Shown: positions 24,653 to 33,302 of the stretch, piece by piece
How positions within the stretch are numbered: the stretch's first letter is position 1
Layout: the number at the start of each line of letters is the position of its first letter
NCBI GenBank assembly: GCA_003152275.1
Contig: PLZU01000018.1
Coordinates: forward strand, 156-53,183
Direction: 5' to 3'
Origin: Actinomycetota bacterium
Lineage (GTDB): Bacteria > Actinomycetota > Thermoleophilia > Gaiellales > Gaiellaceae
Length of the DNA stretch: 53,028 nt
The notes under the pieces: generated by a model
Databases searched by the model: none
The model's input: only the letters and a program-made list of their open reading frames with translations
What the model was told of the DNA's origin: nothing
Program-made: the position numbers and the translations under genes

Positions 24653-25048
24653 TTACCTAGCCGCGGCTGGGACGATGGTCAGCGGGCGGACGGCCCGATC
24701 GGCGCGGGGATCTCCCGAGAACACCGCGAGCGCGACGAGCGCCGCCCAGACGGTTCCGGCACCACCCACATGGAGGCCCTGCAGGATCTCGTGCGTGCGA
24801 CCCTCGCCGCCCAGGACGACGAGCACGATCAGCAGCGCAACAACCGCCCGGTGGCTGTATTCGATGAAGGAGGCTTTCTGGTCGAGCGGGATCGCGTTCG
24901 CGGTGCAGAGCGGCCAGTGCGGACAGCCGAGGCCCGACGCGGTGACGCGCACGACCCCGCCGACGGCGACGAGCACCCAGGCGGCGAGCGCAGAGCCGAG
25001 CACAAGGAACCTGAATCCCCTGCTCGTCTCACCGTACGGCTGCGGCAC
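24653..25048 (-). CDS. Short CtaA/COX15-like membrane protein
   Basis: A 131-residue protein resembling heme A synthase. GGVVRVTASGLGCPHWPLC near the N-terminus and EYSHRAVVALL are characteristic CtaA segments; a third helix LHVGGAGTVWAALVALAV resembles a late CtaA helix. A full CtaA has about 300 residues and eight helices; only three to four are here, so this is a half-size or internally deleted form. The start is uncertain: GTG at 25048 (overlaps the tryptophanase stop by 20 bases) or TTG at 25093. It contains one conserved histidine per half at most, so catalysis as a monomer is doubtful. Confidence 0.65.
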   Translation of the reverse strand: MPQPYGETSRGFRFLVLGSALAAWVLVAVGGVVRVTASGLGCPHWPLCTANAIPLDQKASFIEYSHRAVVALLIVLVVLGGEGRTHEILQGLHVGGAGTVWAALVALAVFSGDPRADRAVRPLTIVPAAAR

Positions 25049-26465
25049 GACTCTTTTCGCGAGGTGGCTCGAGAAACGGCGCGCGCGGCTCAAACCGTGC
25101 CTGGAAGAAACGCAGGTGCGCCGGTTCGTAAACCATCTGGAAGCCGGGCACGAGCTCCCGTCTCTCGTACACGTCGGTCACGATGTCAGCGACGTACGCA
25201 AGGTGCTCCTGAGTGTAGACCCGCCTCGGGATCGTGAGGCGAACGAGCTCGAGCCCGTCGTACGGATCGTTGCCGCGCTGGCCGGAGACGATTCCGCGCT
25301 CCATCGAGCGGACGGCGCCGGCGAGGTAGAGCGCCGCCGCGAGTGCCTGCGCGGGGAACTCTTCCTGCGGCACATGAGGCAGGAAGCGTTTCGCGTCGAG
25401 GAAGACGGCGTGTGCGCCGACCGGGACGACGATCGGAATCCCGCGCTCGAGCAGGAGGCCGGCGAGGTATGCGCTCTGCGAGACGTAGTGCCGCACGATC
25501 CGCTCGTCGGTCGACTCGTGGATTCCTTGCGCAAGCGCCTCCATGTCGTGGCCGGCGAGGCCGCCGTAGTGCGGAAAGCCCTCGTAGACCACGACGAGCT
25601 CGCGCACCCGCTCGGCGAGGTCGTCATCGTTCACCGCGAGCAGACCGCCGATCGGGACGAAGTGATCCTTCTTCGAGGAGAAGACCGCACCGTCTGCGAG
25701 ATCGGCGATCTCGCGGATCAGCCCGGCCAGGGTCGAGTCCGCGTGACCGGCCTCGCGGTCCTTGATGAAGAGCGCGTTCTCCGAGATCCGGGTCGCGTCG
25801 AGGATCAACGGCACCCCGTGCGTGCGCGTCAGCTCGCGAACGCCGACGAGGTTCGCAAGCGAGAACGGCTGGCCGCCCGCCATGTTGAGACAAGCCTCGA
25901 CGCGAACGAACGCAACGCGCTCCGGCGCGGCCGCGGCGAGCACGCGCTCGAGCGCCGCCAGGTCGAGGTTCCCCTTGAACGGGTGCGTCGACTCCGGGTC
26001 TTCTGCCTCGGGGATCGAGACGTCGGTCCAGACGCCACCGGCGAGCTCGACATGCACGCGCGAAGTCGTGAAGTACAGGTTGGAGGGCACGAGCTGCCCC
26101 GGCTCGACAAGCACCTTCGCCAGCAGGTGCTCGGCACCGCGCCCTTGATGTGTTGGGATTACGTGCCGGTAGCCGTAGGTCTCCCGCACCGCCTGCTCGA
26201 GCCGGAAGAAGCTGCGCGAGCCCGCGTACGCCTCGTCACCGAGCTCCATCGCGGCACGCTGCTCCTGGGAAAGAGCCGAGGTGCCACTGTCGGTGAGGAG
26301 ATCGATGAAGACATCCTCGGAGCGCAGCAGGAAGGTGTTGTAGCCGGCGGTCTCGAGCGCGCGCCGCCGCTCCGGCTCAGGCCCGAGCGCGATCGGTTCG
26401 ACGACCTTGATCTTCCACGGCGGTACCGTCACGCCCTGATCGTTGTCGGCGTACCCGGGGCACAC
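25029..26465 (-). CDS. tnaA: Tryptophanase / tyrosine phenol-lyase family
   Basis: A 478-residue PLP enzyme of the beta-eliminating lyase group. LLTDSGTSALS, GDEAYAGSRSF, IPTHQGRGAEH, the Asp/Arg segment LDATRISENA, and PLP lysine Lys266 in SSKKDHF, then GLAGHDMEALA and the C-terminal MVYEPAHLRFF match TnaA/TPL. It would split tryptophan to indole, pyruvate and ammonia, or tyrosine to phenol. The GTG at 26465 has no clear ribosome site; an internal GTG 33 bases later is an alternative. Shares its transcript with the CtaA-like and radical SAM genes. Confidence 0.88.
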   Translation of the reverse strand: MCPGYADNDQGVTVPPWKIKVVEPIALGPEPERRRALETAGYNTFLLRSEDVFIDLLTDSGTSALSQEQRAAMELGDEAYAGSRSFFRLEQAVRETYGYRHVIPTHQGRGAEHLLAKVLVEPGQLVPSNLYFTTSRVHVELAGGVWTDVSIPEAEDPESTHPFKGNLDLAALERVLAAAAPERVAFVRVEACLNMAGGQPFSLANLVGVRELTRTHGVPLILDATRISENALFIKDREAGHADSTLAGLIREIADLADGAVFSSKKDHFVPIGGLLAVNDDDLAERVRELVVVYEGFPHYGGLAGHDMEALAQGIHESTDERIVRHYVSQSAYLAGLLLERGIPIVVPVGAHAVFLDAKRFLPHVPQEEFPAQALAAALYLAGAVRSMERGIVSGQRGNDPYDGLELVRLTIPRRVYTQEHLAYVADIVTDVYERRELVPGFQMVYEPAHLRFFQARFEPRAPFLEPPREKSRAAAVR

Positions 26466-26514
26466 ATCAGGGGAATAACTGAACGACGCGTGGGCGATTA
26501 CTGATTCCCCGGTC

Positions 26515-27003
26515 TCAGCCGCCTCGGGCGCCAGGCTTGAAAACCATCAGGACGACGATCGCGACGAGCAGCGCAGCTGAGAGGTAGTTGAGGGTCCGCG
26601 CGAGCCGGTCGTCGAGCAGGGCGCGAAGCTCGTCACTCTCAACGTCACCTTCCTTGGCCAACCGCACCGCGAGCTTGCGCGCTCGCTTCGGTGGCTGCCC
26701 GCCCACTCCGCCGAGCAGGATCACGACGACGAAAAGCGCAAGCGCCGCGACGACCCAGCCTGCGCCGTAGCCGAACCTGCCGAGTTGGACGAGCCAGAGT
26801 CCGAACGCGAGCACCAGCAACGCCCCGAGGGCGACGAGCAGCACGCCGATTCGGGTCAGTCCGAGCAGGAGTGCGATCTCGCTCGGCCGCCGGCGGCGAC
26901 GGGCGGCTTCAAAAGCGACGCCGGCGACGATCACGCCCGCGATGAACAGGAACGCGCCAAGCAGATGGAAGAACAGCGCCCACTCCTCGGCAGTGGCGAC
27001 CAC
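26515..27003 (-). CDS. DUF2269-like integral membrane protein
   Basis: A 162-residue protein with four hydrophobic helices (about 9-32, 48-72, 80-98, 138-157) and a basic cytoplasmic loop PPKRARKLAVRLAKEG. The layout, including FFHLLGAFLFIAG near the start, suits DUF2269. GTG start. Function unknown; it sits between tryptophanase and an oxidase-like membrane protein on the same strand. Confidence 0.72.
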   Translation of the reverse strand: MVATAEEWALFFHLLGAFLFIAGVIVAGVAFEAARRRRRPSEIALLLGLTRIGVLLVALGALLVLAFGLWLVQLGRFGYGAGWVVAALALFVVVILLGGVGGQPPKRARKLAVRLAKEGDVESDELRALLDDRLARTLNYLSAALLVAIVVLMVFKPGARGG

Positions 27004-27041
27004 GCCAGAACTGTACGGTCACCGCCGACGCAGGACGTGGT

Positions 27042-28349
27042 CTACCAGCGCCTAGCCCAGGTCAGGCCGGCACCGGTGGCTCCGAGCAACGCGGCACCGA
27101 TGAGGAGGGCTGCGCCGACGACCGCAACGGCGCGGTTTGCGGCGAGCGCGCCGACCGCGAGCACCTCGACACCGCATGCGAACGTCACCGCCTCGGCGAG
27201 CCAGACGCGTCGCGGGTAGAGCGCGTCCTGCTTCGGGCGCGGCCCTGGTGGCCACCAAACCCAGAGCGACAGGGAGAGCAGCTTTCCGAGCTGGCCGAGC
27301 GTGACGCCGGCGGCCCAGCCCACCAGCAGAAGGATCACGTACGCGGCGAGGCCTCGGCGCGTGGAGACGAGCCCGACCAGCATCGCCGTGCCGAGCGCGG
27401 CTGCCTGGAGGAGAAAGAGGACACCCGCAAGGAGATGAACGAGCGGTGCTTCCGGCTCGATCCGGGCGGTGCGGGCGACGCGGGCGATCAGCCGGGCGAA
27501 CAGCGCCAAGGTGAGCAGGAGCAGGCCGCCGCCCGCGAGCACGGCAGCGGTCGACGCTGTCGCGAGCCCGGCAAGGAGCGTCCAGAGTCCGGCGCTGAGG
27601 GCGAGCTCGCTGGTCGGCAGGCGGCGCGGGGGCGGCGTCGGCGCCTGCGCGAGCATCGGTGCGAGCGTGCGGCCGACCGTGACGATCAGGAGCGTCGCCC
27701 AGCCGAACACGGCGAGATGAAGGTGAACGAGCACCCAGCGGTCGTGGACGACGCCTGCGAACGCCCCGTCCCCGTGCGAGAAGGCGAGCGCCCCGAGGAT
27801 CAGCGCGGCTGCGACGTGGAGACCGACGAGCGCAACCCCCGTCCGGCTGACAACGAGGGTACGGCCGCGGGGAGCCCTGAGCACGAGGCCGAACAGCTCC
27901 GCCAGCACGAGCAGGACGCCGGCCGAGACGAGCGCGGCACCGGGCCAGAGGATCGCCGGCCGGTCGAAAGCGACGCCTGGCGCGACCAGGAAGCCACCTG
28001 CAAGGAGCGGAAGGGCGAGCTGGAGTCGCCGCGGGTGACGAACGTCGTTGCGGAGCATCACCGGGAGCAAGTGGAAGGAGGCGCCCGTGACCGCGAACGG
28101 CAGCAGCCCGAGCGCCACCAGGTGCGCGGCGAGCACCGGCCGGGACGCCGTCGGGGCCCCGCCGGCGAGCTCCGGGGTGGCGACCAGCAGGGCGACCGCC
28201 GCCGCGACCCATCCCGTCAGCGCGAGAGCGACGTACCAGGCGAGCACGCCGAGCGCGATCGGCCCGCCCACCGCGCGACCGTGAGCGAGCGGCAGCGTCT
28301 TCGTCCCCGGCCGACCACGCAACGGCCTGCTCTCCGCCGAGTCCACCAC
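27042..28349 (-). CDS. Heme-copper-oxidase subunit I/NnrS-like membrane protein
   Basis: A 435-residue protein with about 12 predicted helices. Histidine-bearing helices HLVALGLLPFAVTGASFHLLPVM (about 75-97) and LVHLHLAVFGWATLLIVTVGRT (about 208-230) resemble those of cbb3-type subunit I and NnrS. Several ligands of a true oxidase are not evident, so a role in heme/copper or NO-related chemistry is a better guess than respiration. It may form a heme-related unit with the CtaA-like and radical SAM genes. Confidence 0.7.
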   Translation of the reverse strand: MVDSAESRPLRGRPGTKTLPLAHGRAVGGPIALGVLAWYVALALTGWVAAAVALLVATPELAGGAPTASRPVLAAHLVALGLLPFAVTGASFHLLPVMLRNDVRHPRRLQLALPLLAGGFLVAPGVAFDRPAILWPGAALVSAGVLLVLAELFGLVLRAPRGRTLVVSRTGVALVGLHVAAALILGALAFSHGDGAFAGVVHDRWVLVHLHLAVFGWATLLIVTVGRTLAPMLAQAPTPPPRRLPTSELALSAGLWTLLAGLATASTAAVLAGGGLLLLTLALFARLIARVARTARIEPEAPLVHLLAGVLFLLQAAALGTAMLVGLVSTRRGLAAYVILLLVGWAAGVTLGQLGKLLSLSLWVWWPPGPRPKQDALYPRRVWLAEAVTFACGVEVLAVGALAANRAVAVVGAALLIGAALLGATGAGLTWARRW

Positions 28350-28425
28350 GCTCGTTTACCAGAAGGCGCCCCCGCGCTGTTGGAGGGACTCGGGAACGCG
28401 CAGCCGCCCCGCTCGAAACCGAAAC

Positions 28426-29559
28426 TCAGCGACCGAGCTCGCTGCGGATCTCTTCACCGTGCTCGTCGAGATCCGGTGGCCGCCGCCGCGTGGCGGCCGG
28501 GGTTTCCGAGAGAAGGGCGGGGAAGCGGACGGTGCGAACGCCGTCGGTGTCGTCGACGACGTCGAGCCCGAGCCTCTCCGCGAGCGAGAAGGCCTCGTCG
28601 ATCGTTTGCACCGGGCCGGCGGGCACGCCCGCCCGGAGCAGCACTTCGCCCCACGCGACTCGGCTCCGTGTCCCCAGGTGCTCCTCGAGCAGCGGCCGCA
28701 GCGCGTCGCGGTTCACGACCCTCGCTTCGTTGGAGGAGAAGCGCGGATCGTCGGCGAGCTCGGGGGCACCGATCGCTTCCGCAAGCCGCCTGAACTGCGC
28801 GTCGTTCCCGGCGCCGAGCATCAGGTCGCCGTCTTGTGCGCGATAGGTAGCGAACGGCTCGATGCTGGGATGAACGTTGCCGAGGAGGCCCGGGACACTG
28901 CCGTCGGCGAGCCAACCGGTCGACTGGTTGGCGAGCATCGCGAGGTTCGCGCTCAGGAGGTCGATTGTCACCCGCTGTCCGCGGCCGGTGCTGCGGCGCG
29001 CGTGGAGCGCCGCCAGAACGGCAATCGTGCCGTAGAGCGCAGTGACGATGTCGACGATGGCGACGCCCGCTTTCGACGGGGCGCCGGGCGGGCCCGTGAT
29101 GCTCATGAGCCCGCCGACCGCCTGGACGATCGGGTCGTAACCGAGCATGTCGCGGCCGCCACCCTCACCGAAGCCGCTGATCTCGCAGTAGACGACCTGG
29201 TCGTTCACTGCCGAGACGACCTCATAGTCGAGACCGAACCGCTCGATCGTGCCCGGCTTGAAGTTGGAGATGACGACGTCGGCGCGCTCACACAGCACGC
29301 GGGCGAGCTCGAGGTCCGGCTCGCGCTTGAGGTCGAGCACGATCGAGCGCTTGTTCCGGTTTGCGCAGTGGTGATAGGAAGAACGGCCCTGCGCGTCGAC
29401 GGGCGGCACCCAATGCCGCGTGTCGTCGCCGAGCGGCGACTCGACTTTGATCACGTCAGCGCCGAGGTCGCCGAGCGTCATCGCGACGATCGGCCCCGCG
29501 AGGACGCGCGAGAGGTCGACGACGAGGATGTTCTCGAGCGCGCTCAGCGGAGGCCCCAC
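28426..29559 (-). CDS. CaiB/BaiF family CoA-transferase
   Basis: A 377-residue type III CoA-transferase. LSRVLAGPIVAMTLGDLGADVIKVE (16-40) and the catalytic-position Asp142 in LGYDPIVQAVGG are clear, with the NRNKRSIVLDLK segment. It moves CoA between organic acids through an aspartyl-CoA thioester. The substrate cannot be read from the sequence, and no clear partner gene is adjacent. GTG start. Confidence 0.9.
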   Translation of the reverse strand: MGPPLSALENILVVDLSRVLAGPIVAMTLGDLGADVIKVESPLGDDTRHWVPPVDAQGRSSYHHCANRNKRSIVLDLKREPDLELARVLCERADVVISNFKPGTIERFGLDYEVVSAVNDQVVYCEISGFGEGGGRDMLGYDPIVQAVGGLMSITGPPGAPSKAGVAIVDIVTALYGTIAVLAALHARRSTGRGQRVTIDLLSANLAMLANQSTGWLADGSVPGLLGNVHPSIEPFATYRAQDGDLMLGAGNDAQFRRLAEAIGAPELADDPRFSSNEARVVNRDALRPLLEEHLGTRSRVAWGEVLLRAGVPAGPVQTIDEAFSLAERLGLDVVDDTDGVRTVRFPALLSETPAATRRRPPDLDEHGEEIRSELGR

Positions 29560-29601
29560 GGACGGCAGAGTAGTGAGTGAGCCCCTATTTCCGTTGCCGC
29601 G

Positions 29602-30435
29602 TTACAGGATGGCGCGGGGGTATGCCTTGGCGGCAATCGTGGCCATGGCCGTGAGGAAGAAGGCGCCGACGAGGAAGTCGAGCCAGAGGGTGCCGCCGGT
29701 CGAGATGCCGATCAGCAGCTGTCGCATGCCGTGGACCTCGTAGGTGAGCGGGTTGACGCGGGCGACGATGCGCAGCCAGCCGGGCATGATCGACAGCGGG
29801 TAGAGAGCACTGGAGGCGAAGAAGAGGGGCATCATCACGAGTTGGCCGATACCCATGAACCGTTCGCGCGTGCGCACGAGCGAGGCCAGGATCATCGAGA
29901 GGCACGCGAAGCCGGCGGTCCCGAGAACGAGCAGGACGAGCGCGCCGAGGATGTCGAGCGCGTTCCAGCGAATCGCGATGCCGGTAGCGGCGAGCACGGC
30001 GAACAGCACGGCCGCCTGGGCAAGCGCGCGAATGGCGGCCCCCGTGGCTTTGCCGAGCACGATCGCGAGACGAGGCAGCGGCGTCGCGAGCAGCCGTTGT
30101 AACTGGCCGACGTCGCGCTCCCAGATCACTGCGAGCCCGAAGAAGATCGCGATGAAGAGCGCCGCCTGCGCCATCACGCCTGGTGCGAGGTAGGCGCGGT
30201 AGTCGTGGAAGCCGCCGCTCAGGGCGCGATTCTTTCGCAACGCTGTGCCGAAGATGAAGAGCCAGAGCAACGGCTGGACCGAGCGGGTGAAGATGTCGAC
30301 GTTGTCGTGGCGGAGCTTGCGTATCTCCGCCCAGCCCATCGCCGCGGCCCCGTCGCGCAGGCGCGCGAAGTAGGCGACGACTCCGCGCGCGGTGTCAGCC
30401 GAGCCGGCGGGAAAGCCTGCGGCTTGCTCGAGCAT
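29602..30435 (-). CDS. ABC-2 type exporter permease
   Basis: A 277-residue permease with six hydrophobic segments; the MQLLIG-like end and the PLTYEVHGMRQLL segment near 245 match the ABC-2 (DrrB-like) family. The ATG at 30435 has AGGAGGG ten bases upstream; a start 30 bases earlier is possible. It overlaps the ATPase gene 3' end by about 40 bases and should pair with that ATPase for drug or lipid export. Confidence 0.88.
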   Translation of the reverse strand: MLEQAAGFPAGSADTARGVVAYFARLRDGAAAMGWAEIRKLRHDNVDIFTRSVQPLLWLFIFGTALRKNRALSGGFHDYRAYLAPGVMAQAALFIAIFFGLAVIWERDVGQLQRLLATPLPRLAIVLGKATGAAIRALAQAAVLFAVLAATGIAIRWNALDILGALVLLVLGTAGFACLSMILASLVRTRERFMGIGQLVMMPLFFASSALYPLSIMPGWLRIVARVNPLTYEVHGMRQLLIGISTGGTLWLDFLVGAFFLTAMATIAAKAYPRAIL

Positions 30436-31186
30436 CTCTGAGATTCCCTCCTTCCCCGATCGCATGTCCCGTCGCGACGGTGAAGACGTCGTCCAGCGAG
30501 GGCACGTCGAACTGTTCGCACAGCTCGTCCGGCGAGCCCTGTCCCACCAGCGTTCCGAAATCCATGATCGCGACCCGCTGGCACTGCCGCTCTGCTTCGT
30601 CCATCTGGTGAGTTGTGACGAGAAGGGTCGTCCCCGCCTCCTCGCGGAGGACCTCGAGCCGTTCCCAGACCATGTGCCGGGCGGTCGGATCGAGACCGAC
30701 GGTCGGCTCGTCGAGGAAGAGCACCTGCGGGCGGTTCAAAAGCGCGGTCGCGATCTCGAGGCGACGGAGCATCCCACCCGACAAGGTGCGGCCGAGCCGG
30801 TCGAGAAACGACCCGAGATCCATCGCCTCGACCGCCTGGTCGATCCGCTCACGGCGCTCCTTCTTCGGCACCCCGGTCACACGACCGTAGAACTCGAGGT
30901 TCTCCGACGCCGTCAGCGCACCGTCGATCGAGATCGCCTGCGGCACGTAACCGATCAGCTGTCGCACCGCGAGCCCTTCCCTGCCGACGTCATGCCCGGC
31001 GACGAGCGCGCGCCCGCGTGTCGGGCGAAGCAAGGTCGTCAACACGCGGATCGTGGTCGTCTTCCCCGCGCCGTTGGGCCCGAGCAGCCCGAACACTTCG
31101 CCTGCATTAACGGCGAACGACACGCCTGCTACCGCCTCGATCTCACCGAAGCGAACGACGAGGTCGTCTACGAGCACGGCGGTCAC
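30395..31186 (-). CDS. ABC exporter ATP-binding protein, DrrA-like
   Basis: A 263-residue ATPase. Walker A GPNGAGKTTT (36-45), Q-loop near YVPQA, signature LSGGM (137-141), Walker B VLFLDEPT, and a switch histidine in TTHQMDEAE. The C-terminal tail is short. GTG start, overlapping the MarR stop; the downstream permease overlaps its 3' end, so MarR, ATPase and permease form one operon. Confidence 0.93.
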   Translation of the reverse strand: MTAVLVDDLVVRFGEIEAVAGVSFAVNAGEVFGLLGPNGAGKTTTIRVLTTLLRPTRGRALVAGHDVGREGLAVRQLIGYVPQAISIDGALTASENLEFYGRVTGVPKKERRERIDQAVEAMDLGSFLDRLGRTLSGGMLRRLEIATALLNRPQVLFLDEPTVGLDPTARHMVWERLEVLREEAGTTLLVTTHQMDEAERQCQRVAIMDFGTLVGQGSPDELCEQFDVPSLDDVFTVATGHAIGEGGNLRDARASRRLSRRLG

Positions 31187-31656
31187 CGCGCCATTAGCTC
31201 CTCGCTCCTCGTGCGCAGCGCGTCTGCGGCTTTCGCCGTCAACCGCACGAGCTCCATGCGTTCGTGCGGCTCGAGCGCGGTCAGAACGTCACAGAAGAAC
31301 CGCTGCCGGCGCGTGGCCACCTGCCCCACGAGCTCGACGCCCATTGCCGTCAACCCGACGACACTCACGCGGCGATCGCCCGGCAGATCCCGGCGCTCGA
31401 CCAACCCCGACGCCACCAGGCGATCGACGAGCCGTGTCGCGGTCGTGTCGTCCACGCCCACGCGATCCGCGAGCTCCCCCACCCGCACGCTTTCCTCGGC
31501 CAGCACATCGAGCGCACGTAGCTTCGTCGGCGTCAGCGCGGACGCCGCACCGGTGTGCAGGGACGCCAACAGCCTCCTGCTCGAGAGCACGCCCCCGAGC
31601 TCGTGCCAGCTGCGCGACAACTCGCCGGCCAGCGACCGAAGCTCCGTTGAAGCCAT
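31183..31656 (-). CDS. MarR-family transcriptional regulator
   Basis: A 157-residue winged-helix regulator: LTPTKLRALDVLAEE, recognition segment VDDTTATRLVDRLVASGLVERR, and the beta wing DRRVSVVGLTAMG. Dimerisation helices flank it. ATG at 31656 lies just behind a perfect inverted repeat (31660-31686), which is probably its own operator, so it should repress the exporter operon until a ligand binds. An earlier TTG inside the repeat was rejected. Confidence 0.92.
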   Translation of the reverse strand: MASTELRSLAGELSRSWHELGGVLSSRRLLASLHTGAASALTPTKLRALDVLAEESVRVGELADRVGVDDTTATRLVDRLVASGLVERRDLPGDRRVSVVGLTAMGVELVGQVATRRQRFFCDVLTALEPHERMELVRLTAKAADALRTRSEELMAR

Positions 31657-31659
31657 ACC

Positions 31660-31686
31660 TGCAATATACAGAAGCTGCATATTGCA
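31660..31686 (-). promoter_or_regulatory. MarR operator with overlapping promoter
   Basis: TGCAATAT (31660-31667) and ATATTGCA (31679-31686) form a perfect 8-bp inverted repeat with an 11-bp spacer in an otherwise GC-rich region. On the coding strand a TATATT hexamer lies within it, only a few bases before the regulator's ATG, so binding would block RNA polymerase and the transcript leader would be very short. Confidence 0.6.
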
Positions 31687-31746
31687 TCGGTAATGAGCCG
31701 TGCCGGATTTTGATCACCCGGGTTGTGCGGACTCCGGTGGAACATG

Positions 31747-32403
31747 TCAGGCGCTGAGCCCCGAGGCTGTGACGACGGCGTCCACAGTCCCGGTGTGAGA
31801 GGCCGTAACACGCCTCCCGTTGAGGAACATGTCGAGGTTCCCGATCGCCCCAAACCGCGCCCACAGACGTCGGCCGCTCACGCTGGCCGACTTGCCTTGC
31901 CGCAACAACCCCTGGTAGAGGACGCGCCCGCTCGCGCTTCCGGCGCGGATCGTTGCCCAGCAGTCACCACGGACGGCGCTGAAGCGGAAGGTGATGGCCC
32001 TTCGCTGCTTGTGGCGAACTGGAGCTGCACGGGTTCGGCCTCGGGTGCCGCCGGTGAGAGTCACGCCGGTCAGGGGCGGCGACGCCGGAGCGCTCGATCG
32101 AATCCGAGAAGCTGGCGGCGTTTGAGGTGCGGCCACTGAGGTCGGGTGGGAGCGCTCCCGGGCAGCAGGCCCTTGCGGCTGAGAACGCGGGTTGAACTGG
32201 GGAATGCGGAGAAATCCGCCCCAGACGACGACGCTGAACCCGAGAAGCAGCAGCGCAAGTGCGATCCCGCCCAGAATCCCGGCGCGGCGAGCACGCCGAC
32301 GCCTTCGGCGAGCATGCTCCTCGCGCTCGCTGGCGTGAGCGTTGAGCGCGGAGAGACGCCTGAGCGCCTCGTCCGGAGAAACCCCTCGTGCCTGCTCGCG
32401 CAT
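31747..32403 (-). CDS. Single-pass membrane protein with RodZ C-terminal-like domain
   Basis: A 218-residue protein. Cytoplasmic N-terminus (EALRRLSALNAHASEREEHARR), a cluster of arginines, one helix (about 42-64), a Pro/Ser/Gln-rich linker (70-120) and a beta domain (about 140-200: TFRFSAVRGDCWATIRAG, GRRLWARFGAIGNLDMFLNGR) that resembles DUF4115, the RodZ C-terminal domain. Unlike RodZ there is no helix-turn-helix at the N-terminus. ATG at 32403 follows GGAAAGG. Divergent from the DivIVA-like gene, 56 bases apart. A role in cell shape or division is a guess from the domain. Confidence 0.72.
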   Translation of the reverse strand: MREQARGVSPDEALRRLSALNAHASEREEHARRRRRRARRAGILGGIALALLLLGFSVVVWGGFLRIPQFNPRSQPQGPAARERSHPTSVAAPQTPPASRIRSSAPASPPLTGVTLTGGTRGRTRAAPVRHKQRRAITFRFSAVRGDCWATIRAGSASGRVLYQGLLRQGKSASVSGRRLWARFGAIGNLDMFLNGRRVTASHTGTVDAVVTASGLSA

Positions 32404-32459
32404 GGTCGCCTTTCCGAGCGGGACTTGCCGGAAGGTTGGGTGACGGTAACACTGTGGGT

Positions 32460-33182
32460 GTGTCGTCGGATGATTTCGTCGAGGCATCCGCGCTCCCTGT
32501 CTCCTTCAGGGGCTATGCGCGAGAAGCGACTGACGCGCTCTTGCACGACCTCGAGGAGAGCTATCGCGCCCTTATTTCCGAGCGGGACGAATCACGCACG
32601 CGCGCCGACAAGGCGGAAAGTCGCGCCGAGGAGCTGGAGCGGGAGCTCGCTCACCACCGCGAACAGGCTCAGGCCGTGAGCGATGCGCTCATCAGGGCAG
32701 AGCAGTTGAGAGCCGTAAGCGAGCGAGACGCGCGGACGATCGAGGCCGACGCCGCGCGGGAAGCAGCGGCGACACGCGCGCAGGCAGAGCACGACGCGGA
32801 GACACTCAAGACCGGGGCGGATCGAGAAGCGGCAGAGGCGCGCACCCGCGCGGAGCAGGAGGCCGAGGCGACCGTGCGCCACGCGGAATCGCTCAAGGCC
32901 CAGGCTGCGCAAGAGGCGGCGGAGGTGCGCGCGCGGGCAGAGCGAGAGGCCGAGGCGATCGTGCGCGACGCCGAATCCAGGGCCAGCCGGCTCGTCGAGG
33001 AGGTACAGCGCGGGTTGGAGGAGCGCCAGCACCAGGCCGAGGATTTCCTCGACGACACCAGAGAACGACTGGGCTCGCTCGTGCGGGATCTGCTCGACAG
33101 GGTCACGGGCGGCTCGGGTGAGGACGTGTCGCCGGACGGCGACGCTCCCGTGCCCGCAGACGATCTCTCGTCCTCTCGGTAG
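32460..33182 (+). CDS. DivIVA-like coiled-coil protein
   Basis: A 240-residue protein. The N-terminal DivIVA-type segment (ASALPVSFRGYAREATDALL then a coiled-coil start) is followed by a long, alanine- and charge-rich coiled coil with repeating EAAEVRARAEREAEAIVRDAE-like units (about 60-190) and an acidic tail. DivIVA proteins mark curved membrane and organise polar growth in actinobacteria. Starts at GTG 32460; GTG at 32454 is equally possible, and no ribosome site is seen, so the mRNA may be leaderless. Confidence 0.77.
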   Translation: MSSDDFVEASALPVSFRGYAREATDALLHDLEESYRALISERDESRTRADKAESRAEELERELAHHREQAQAVSDALIRAEQLRAVSERDARTIEADAAREAAATRAQAEHDAETLKTGADREAAEARTRAEQEAEATVRHAESLKAQAAQEAAEVRARAEREAEAIVRDAESRASRLVEEVQRGLEERQHQAEDFLDDTRERLGSLVRDLLDRVTGGSGEDVSPDGDAPVPADDLSSSR

Positions 33183-33302
33183 AGACAGCTCCGCAGCGAA
33201 CTGAGGATGCTAGACCGCGGGCCTGCCGCCGCTGAATGACGTGGAGCCTTTGGGCCCGAACCCGGGTTTAAGTTGTGCGGGTACCCGGTCGACACATGCT
33301 GA

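Noticed and set aside
26470..26510. GGGGAAT/ATTCCCC inverted repeat upstream of tryptophanase
   Set aside because: Only 7 bp with a 27-base loop; no second feature supports an operator or attenuator.
29731..30441. Open frames on the + strand opposite the ABC permease
   Set aside because: High-GC shadow frames rich in Arg/Glu/His with no motif.
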